A stretch of DNA of 64,000 nt from Atkinsonella hypoxylon. Its lineage: Eukaryota > Ascomycota > Sordariomycetes > Hypocreales > Clavicipitaceae. The stretch covers positions 1 through 64,000 of the forward strand of contig JFHB01000075.1 in NCBI GenBank assembly GCA_000729835.1, given 5' to 3'. This document shows positions 59,094 through 64,000 of the stretch, one piece after another (positions within the stretch are counted from its first letter, which is position 1; every line of letters starts with the position of its first letter). Under the pieces are notes generated by a model. It saw nothing but the letters and a program-made list of their open reading frames with translations, made no database searches and was not told where the DNA came from. The translations under genes were made by a program, and so were the position numbers.

Positions 59094-60576
59094 CTAAAGC
59101 TCTTGGACATTGCGAAACTTCCGCCACTTGTTCAACATGTTTAAGCTGTCCCTGATGCGTTGGATACTCATCGACTCTGTTGCCTCGGCACCAGCGATGA
59201 ACAGTGGAAACAGCAAAGAGCATTCGGCCAAAGAGCCATCAGGAATTTGCTCCGACATGTTGCAGATCGATGATACGTAGGGTTGTACACCATCTGGTGA
59301 TAAACGGGTGGCAGCATCAGGAAAGTGCTCCCAGACGACAGAGAGAAGATAGATCAATGCGGCACTTCGATAGGTTTCACTCAGCGCAGCAAGAGACATA
59401 TCAGTGGAGACTGTCGCAGGGCATTTCTACTTCCGGAGTTCAACGGTAATCTCTAGAGCCCGTTGCAGATATTCATCTCGAGCCAGGTCAATACTATTGC
59501 TCGTCTTGACACTTTGCCCTGACAAAGTTGCTACCTCGAATAGCCCTGTCACTGCCCCGGCGCAATCGGCATTCAGAACACTGATTTTGGCTGTTAAAAG
59601 GAGGATACGCGATGCAAAGGCAAAATATGGATCGGCGAGGCTGTCATCTTCTGACCTCCAGTAGTCTCCCGCCAAGAGTGGACGTCGCTGAAGCGATACG
59701 GTCATAAAAAAATCGGGATGAGCAAAATTACGCAGCAGCCACTTCCCCTCAAACGTACGCAGCTCAGACCTCACGACGGGTGCAGCACCTGTCAAGTGGC
59801 AAGCCCAGTTTCCACTTGTTGAGTCTGCTATAGTGTCCATGGAGCACATTGCCATAGCCACGGCCAGGTACATTTCCTTTGGTAGGCTGTTTTCCTTGAG
59901 GCAGTTCCTAAATCCGGCCAAGTGCGCGTCCGCGGTGCTGCTGGGAGAGATGCCCGAAATCCGGAAAACGGAGAGCCAGATGGGCCGAGGACCACGCAAC
60001 CATTGTGTCAAGGAGAGTTGGACAGTCGAAAGTCAGTGGAAGTCAGACTAGTATAGTAGGCTTAAGCGACGCCCAAAAAAAAAAAAAAACCCCCCGGAAG
60101 GGCTCACTTACCCGACAAAAAGTAGTTATTTTCTGCCGTTGCAGATACGATGATGGCAAGCGTTGTTGTGTAATACCTCGACATTGAGCATCGGCTGGCG
60201 CTGACGTCGTCTGCTTCATCGTCCTTTGGGCGTACATTATCCAGAGGCTGGCAAATGTTAGCTCGCCTAAGCAATTCAGGTACATTTTTGGCGTCAGCAC
60301 GTGAGTGTGAAGCTTGCCAGGTTGATCGTGTGATCTGGTGATACGCCAAATCGTCATTGCTCCCGGAAGTGGTAGGATCCCATTGCGTGGTAGTTCAGAA
60401 TTACAGACGAGATTGAGGCGGGAACAATTGCGACAGCCAGGTGAATCCTGGTCACACTTCTTCTTGCGCCTGCGGCACGTCAAGCATCCTCGTCGTTTTC
60501 TTATAAAACCCCCTTTCGCCCTCTTAGTAACACTCGCCGAGGCGGCAGACTCGCGAGTAATTGATTCGGTGGGCAT
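59094..60576 (-). pseudogene. Inactivated Zn2Cys6 transcription factor
   Basis: Minus strand. From ATG 60576 the DNA-binding domain is intact: CLTCRRRKKKCDQDSPGCRNCSRLNLVC by position 17-27 residues after a basic patch. The regulatory domain is recognisable (NYFLS, LPLTFDCPTLLDTMVAW, QHRGRAL, FRNCLKENSLPKE) but is not in one frame. Breaks: a shift near 60395, a TGA at 60043-60045 just after the intron (60048-60111), a shift near 59930, and a TAG at 59427-59429 where LRKxKCP expects Trp. The TAG fits TGG to TAG, which is C to T at CpA on the opposite strand. With four lesions it is probably dead, though indels alone could be sequence errors. It faces the agmatinase gene. Confidence 0.72.
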
Positions 60577-60867
60577 ATCAGCATGTGGCAATGGCAAGGC
60601 AAGACTCTTAAAAGTCACTGGCAGCCGTCCCGCAAGCTGAGGAGTTGATGTTTCTGAGCAGGTCGTACGAGGTCGTTAACAGACGTGCACATCCGGTGTC
60701 CTCGGAGCGCGATGCCCGGGCGTATCTTGGTCTCCGCTCCGCTCCGCCGTTGCAGTGGGCGGCCTAGGGTCTCAACTCTTTAAGAACTAGTGCAAGCCGA
60801 GGGACTCCTCCTATGATTATCGAGATTCCCATCTACCGTATGCTCAAATTACTTCCTGACTTGCACA
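60577..60867. promoter_or_regulatory. Divergent promoter between the regulator relic and the agmatinase gene
   Basis: The 291 bp hold the promoters of both genes. GCTCCGCTCCGCC occurs near 60737. No clear TATA box. Confidence 0.4.
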
Positions 60868-62221
60868 ATGAAGCCAAACGCCCTTATATCCCTCTTAGCT
60901 ATTGCCAACCAGGGCTCTGCCTGCGGCGGCCTCCGCGACGGCAAAGAGTGGACAAAGGAGGAATTGGCCGAACTCGAGGCAAAATGGGGCTTTGAAGTGC
61001 GTTCTAGGACTCCACGAAGTTACACGAAGTTACACAAAGTTACACGATGCTAATAGTGCTCAGTGGTCATTCAATGGCATTGGGTCCTTTGCCCACCTGG
61101 ACTATATCAAATGTCTGACGAACCCGTCAGAGAAGTATGACATGGCCATCATAGGCGCTCCCTTTGACACAGCGGTGTCGTTCCGTCCAGGTAAAAGATG
61201 CGTAGTAGATGCTCAACCCTATGCGTTCATGCTGACATTTGTAGGCGCTCGATTCGGTCCACGGGCCATCAGACAAGCATCAGCGCGCCAAACATCATTC
61301 CGTGGTTTCAATCCTCGCGCTAATATCAATCCCTACCAGAGTTGGGCCAAGATTATCGACTGTGGAGACATCCCAATCACGCCGTTCGATAATGACATCG
61401 CGCGAGAACAGATGACGCAAGCTTTCAGAGCCCTCGGTCAAGCGAGTCCCGCAAGTTCCTTAAGCAAGGGCAAGCCAAAGTTGATTACCCTTGGCGGTGA
61501 CCATAGTCTGGCTCTCCCGGCGCTGCGGTCCCTGAAGGAAGTATATGGGACCACAGTCAGAGTGCTTCACTTTGACGGTATGCTCGTTGACTGCAAACTC
61601 GCCAAGTAACAGCGGCACTGATTAATAACTCTAGCGCATTTGGACACCTGGGACCCTGCTGCGTATCCGTCACACTGGGGTTCGACCCATTTCAACCACG
61701 GGTCAGTCTTCTGGATGGCCAACCAAGAAGGCCTCCTTTCAAACGCCTCGACCGGCAGATCCGTCCATGCCGGGCTTCGTACGCGCTTGAGCGGTAGTGA
61801 CTGGGCAGACCACAAGTCGGATACCACGCAAAACTGGGTGCGCTTCACGGCCGACGACATCGATGACACTGGGACAAAGGGCATCATTGATGGGATCATG
61901 TCGGTACTGGGCACGGAGGACCCCGTTTACTTGTCTGTTGATATCGATGTCTTGGACCCGGCCTTCGCACCAGGAACGGGCACCCCCGAGCCTGGCGGCT
62001 GGACTACTCGGGAGTTTATCAGGATCCTGAGGGGCATTGAAGGCTTGAATGTCGTCGGTGCAGACGTGGTGGAAGTGAGTCCAGCCTACCAAGGAACGGG
62101 AGAAGAAACGGCTCTGGCTGCAGCTCAGGTCGTGTACGAGATCATCAGCTCCATGGTGAAGAAGGGCCTCACGGGCATGGGAATAGAAGAGTCGGTTGAT
62201 GAGGCTAAAGATGAATTATGA
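60868..62221 (+). CDS. Agmatinase-type ureohydrolase with possible signal peptide
   Basis: Four exons (60868-60996, 61064-61190, 61245-61577, 61635-62221) give 391 residues. The product belongs to the arginase/agmatinase family, which removes urea from guanidino compounds using two Mn ions. All six metal ligands are present: His172 (GGDHS), Asp196, His198 and Asp200 (HFDAHLD), and Asp299 and Asp301 (SVDIDVLDP). Agmatinase-like features include the long loop APGTGTPEPGGWTTRE. The N-terminus MKPNALISLLAIANQGSACG looks like a weak secretion signal. Intron 1 contains a tandem TTACACGAAG-type repeat (about 61020-61047). It diverges from a Zn2Cys6 regulator relic, which may once have controlled it. 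The substrate is inferred. Confidence 0.9.
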
Positions 62222-63154
62222 ATCTTAACAATGATGTATGAACCGCTTCGTAAAGACACGATGTGTATCCCATTAAAAGCTATGTTGCAGCACGAAATGA
62301 CTGACGGGCTGTGGTTCCTAAATGGTCATGGTCTCTGTCGTCAGGCGGTCGGCATGGGGAGTGTGACTGAACAACTGTGCATAAGCCTTGAGATTGTATA
62401 TTTTTTTCTTTCCCTTTCTGTGTAAGTCACCCTGATTCATGGTGAACACAGCGGCGGAGCGCAGGTAAGCATTGGGTGCACTTGTACAGAGCCTCACCGA
62501 GGCTCTTCTTTTACGTAATTATAGCTGTAGCACAGCCTTAATCTTAACCAAGTACGGAATATGCATGTTCTCCATTATTGCCGAAAAAATCTCCTAACTC
62601 TACGCAAGAGGCCTTGTGTCACGACTCTGACCAGATCCACCAACAAAGCAAGCAGGCGTCCTCTCTGTAACAACCAGCGTCCCCAATTGAACCATGCCTG
62701 TATCAGTTGGCGCTCGATAGATCCAGACGGCAAGAAAAGAAGCAAAGATCTTTTTTGACACATTTCAGACCATGATGCCGCAGATTTTCGACTCGAACTC
62801 GACCCAACGTCCGTACATGCCAAGCGCAGGCCCCGCTTGTGGGCGAAACTCGATCTGAAACTCGTGATGCTCATACACATGGTAGGTACTAGGGTTACAT
62901 GAAGCAATGCGATGACTCTGAAACTGGCTTGTGAAAAGTACTTTATAAGTGTGGCATATATCAGACAACATCTGCCACTTATTTGGAATTTTTTTCTTCC
63001 TTGTAATTGTTGTCTTTGTTCTTTTTCCACTGCTCGTTATCGGCTGGCCCGCCGTTGGTTCATTTTGCCTCATTCTATCTTATCCAGCAAATTTGCGCTC
63101 AAAATTTTTTTTTAAAATAAAATAAAATAAAAACCCCTCCAAGCTCGGCAAAAA
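62222..63154. other. Intergenic, promoter of the following gene
   Basis: No supported gene. AATAAAATAAAATAAA and A/T runs lie just upstream of the start codon at 63155. Confidence 0.5.
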
Positions 63155-64000
63155 ATGCTCAAGTCCTGGAGTCCTAGAGGTTCAAGTCTTTTTGTCTTTC
63201 TGACATTTTACTTGGCACTATGTTCTGCCTCGCCACAGCAGAACCGGGGCGGGAATCGCGGTGGTCGACAAACTGCGCAACAAAAGGCGGCGCAGAAGGC
63301 TGGCGGTGTTTCCACTGCCAAGGATGGATCAGCGATGCTTGACAAGACTGTGAACATTAAGTGAGTCGATGTTATTTTCTTCTTTTCTCACTCATATATA
63401 TATTGGGCTTCTCAGCTAAATACATGTTCGTCGTCATACTCGTGTAGCGGCCTCGACATCCGTTACAAAGTCAGCGCCCCTGCCGACCAATTCACCGCCG
63501 CCTCGGGTGTCCAAGGCGGCGCTGCAGCTCCGAATGCTGCTGGCAGGATTGGCATGAACGTGTTGCTCCATGGTGACGGCGGCCAGTCGTTCTTCGATTT
63601 CCCCAACCAAGGTGTCAGGGCGAACCTCATGGGCGTCGCCGTGCTCGCCCCGGATCGCAATCTCAAATGGGGTGGCGCGGATAGAAACGGCCAGCAGCGT
63701 CCAGACGGAGTTGCGCACTCGCAAGCGGTTGCCGACCTCATCAAGCAGGAACTGCCCAAAGTGGTGGCGTTCAACCAGTCCAATGTCTTCTTCACCGGCG
63801 TCAGCGGCGGTGCTCTCACCCTCTCCGGCTTCTTCATGCCTGCCCATATGGGAGATTTCCAGAACTCAGGCGTTCTGCTTAACTGCGGTGCCATGGCCCC
63901 TCAGGTCAACTTCACGCAGCAAGCTGCCGCGGCCATGGCAAACACGAGAATCCATTTCCAATCAACCACCCAGGAGCTGCAATCTCTCCAGAGGTTGATT
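63155..64000 (+). CDS. Secreted hydrolase-like protein, 3' end outside window
   Basis: Exon 1 is 63155-63360; exon 2 begins at 63448 and is open to the window edge. A signal peptide (SLFVFLTFYLALCSAS) is followed by a Gln/Gly/Ala-rich stretch (QQNRGGNRGGRQTAQQKAAQ). Exon 2 reads GLDIRYKVSAPADQF, then MNVLLHGDGGQSFFDFPNQG and VFFTGVSGGALTLSGFF. HGDGG and G-x-S-x-G resemble an alpha/beta-hydrolase oxyanion strand and nucleophile elbow, Ser being the likely nucleophile. Similar proteins in insect-associated Hypocreales are often labelled with uninformative names. The partial gene cannot be assigned a substrate. Confidence 0.75.

Noticed and set aside
1..64000. CRISPR arrays, operons or bacterial-type promoters.
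   Set aside because: No regularly spaced repeats with unique spacers were seen, and spliced genes show that the DNA is eukaryotic.

Overview
The window looks like nuclear DNA of a filamentous ascomycete, most likely a Sordariomycete of the order Hypocreales. Genes carry one to five short introns (about 50-120 nt) with GT/AG borders and CTAAC/CTGAC-like branch points. The protein set (Zn2Cys6 regulators, class II hydrophobin, HsbA-type surface protein, GH18 chitinase with a fungal CBM1, Crh-type GH16, methylcitrate-cycle enzymes) is fungal. The order-level placement is inference from protein style; no database search was possible.

Layout. 0-0.5 kb: a fold-back, MITE-like element. 0.8-6.5 kb: an SDR oxidoreductase, then a divergent pair for the mitochondrial methylcitrate cycle, 2-methylisocitrate lyase (minus) and 2-methylcitrate synthase (plus); the synthase reading frame is broken by three 1-base indels in about 40 bp. 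6.5-14.5 kb: a gene-poor, AT-rich stretch with an LTR-like element and one possible small secreted protein. 14.5-15.3 kb: an HsbA-like GPI protein. 17.2-18.5 kb: a decayed GDP-mannose transporter. 19.1-24.7 kb: housekeeping genes (mitoribosomal uS14m, splicing factor Cwc25, a Rho3-type GTPase). 27.3-32.1 kb: Crh-like GH16 transglycosylase and a membrane-anchored GH12 enzyme. 32-38.9 kb: gene-poor, with a 24-bp tandem repeat. 38.9-46.4 kb: a GT2 polysaccharide synthase, a GNAT acetyltransferase, a Zn2Cys6 regulator whose zinc cluster spans three exons, and a PhyH dioxygenase. 49-54 kb: a repeat-bearing class II hydrophobin and a GH18-CBM1 chitinase. 55.3-55.9 kb: a four-helix membrane protein. 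57.5-60.6 kb: two decayed genes (PD-(D/E)XK nuclease-like; Zn2Cys6 regulator). 60.9-62.2 kb: an agmatinase-family ureohydrolase with a possible signal peptide. 63.2 kb to the end: the 5' part of a secreted hydrolase-like gene.

How the genes fit together. The methylcitrate synthase and lyase act in one pathway (propionyl-CoA detoxification) and share a 0.9 kb intergenic promoter region. Many other genes concern the cell wall and surface: HsbA, Crh, GH12, GT2 synthase, hydrophobin, chitinase, Rho3 and the dead GDP-mannose transporter. Decay is patchy: intact genes alternate with relics, some of whose stops fit C-to-T changes at CpA, the signature of repeat-induced point mutation (RIP). No unmistakably new multi-gene system was found. 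The strongest points for follow-up are the decayed regulator beside the intact agmatinase, the indel cluster in methylcitrate synthase, the fold-back element, the repeat hydrophobin and the small secreted ORF in the gene-poor stretch.
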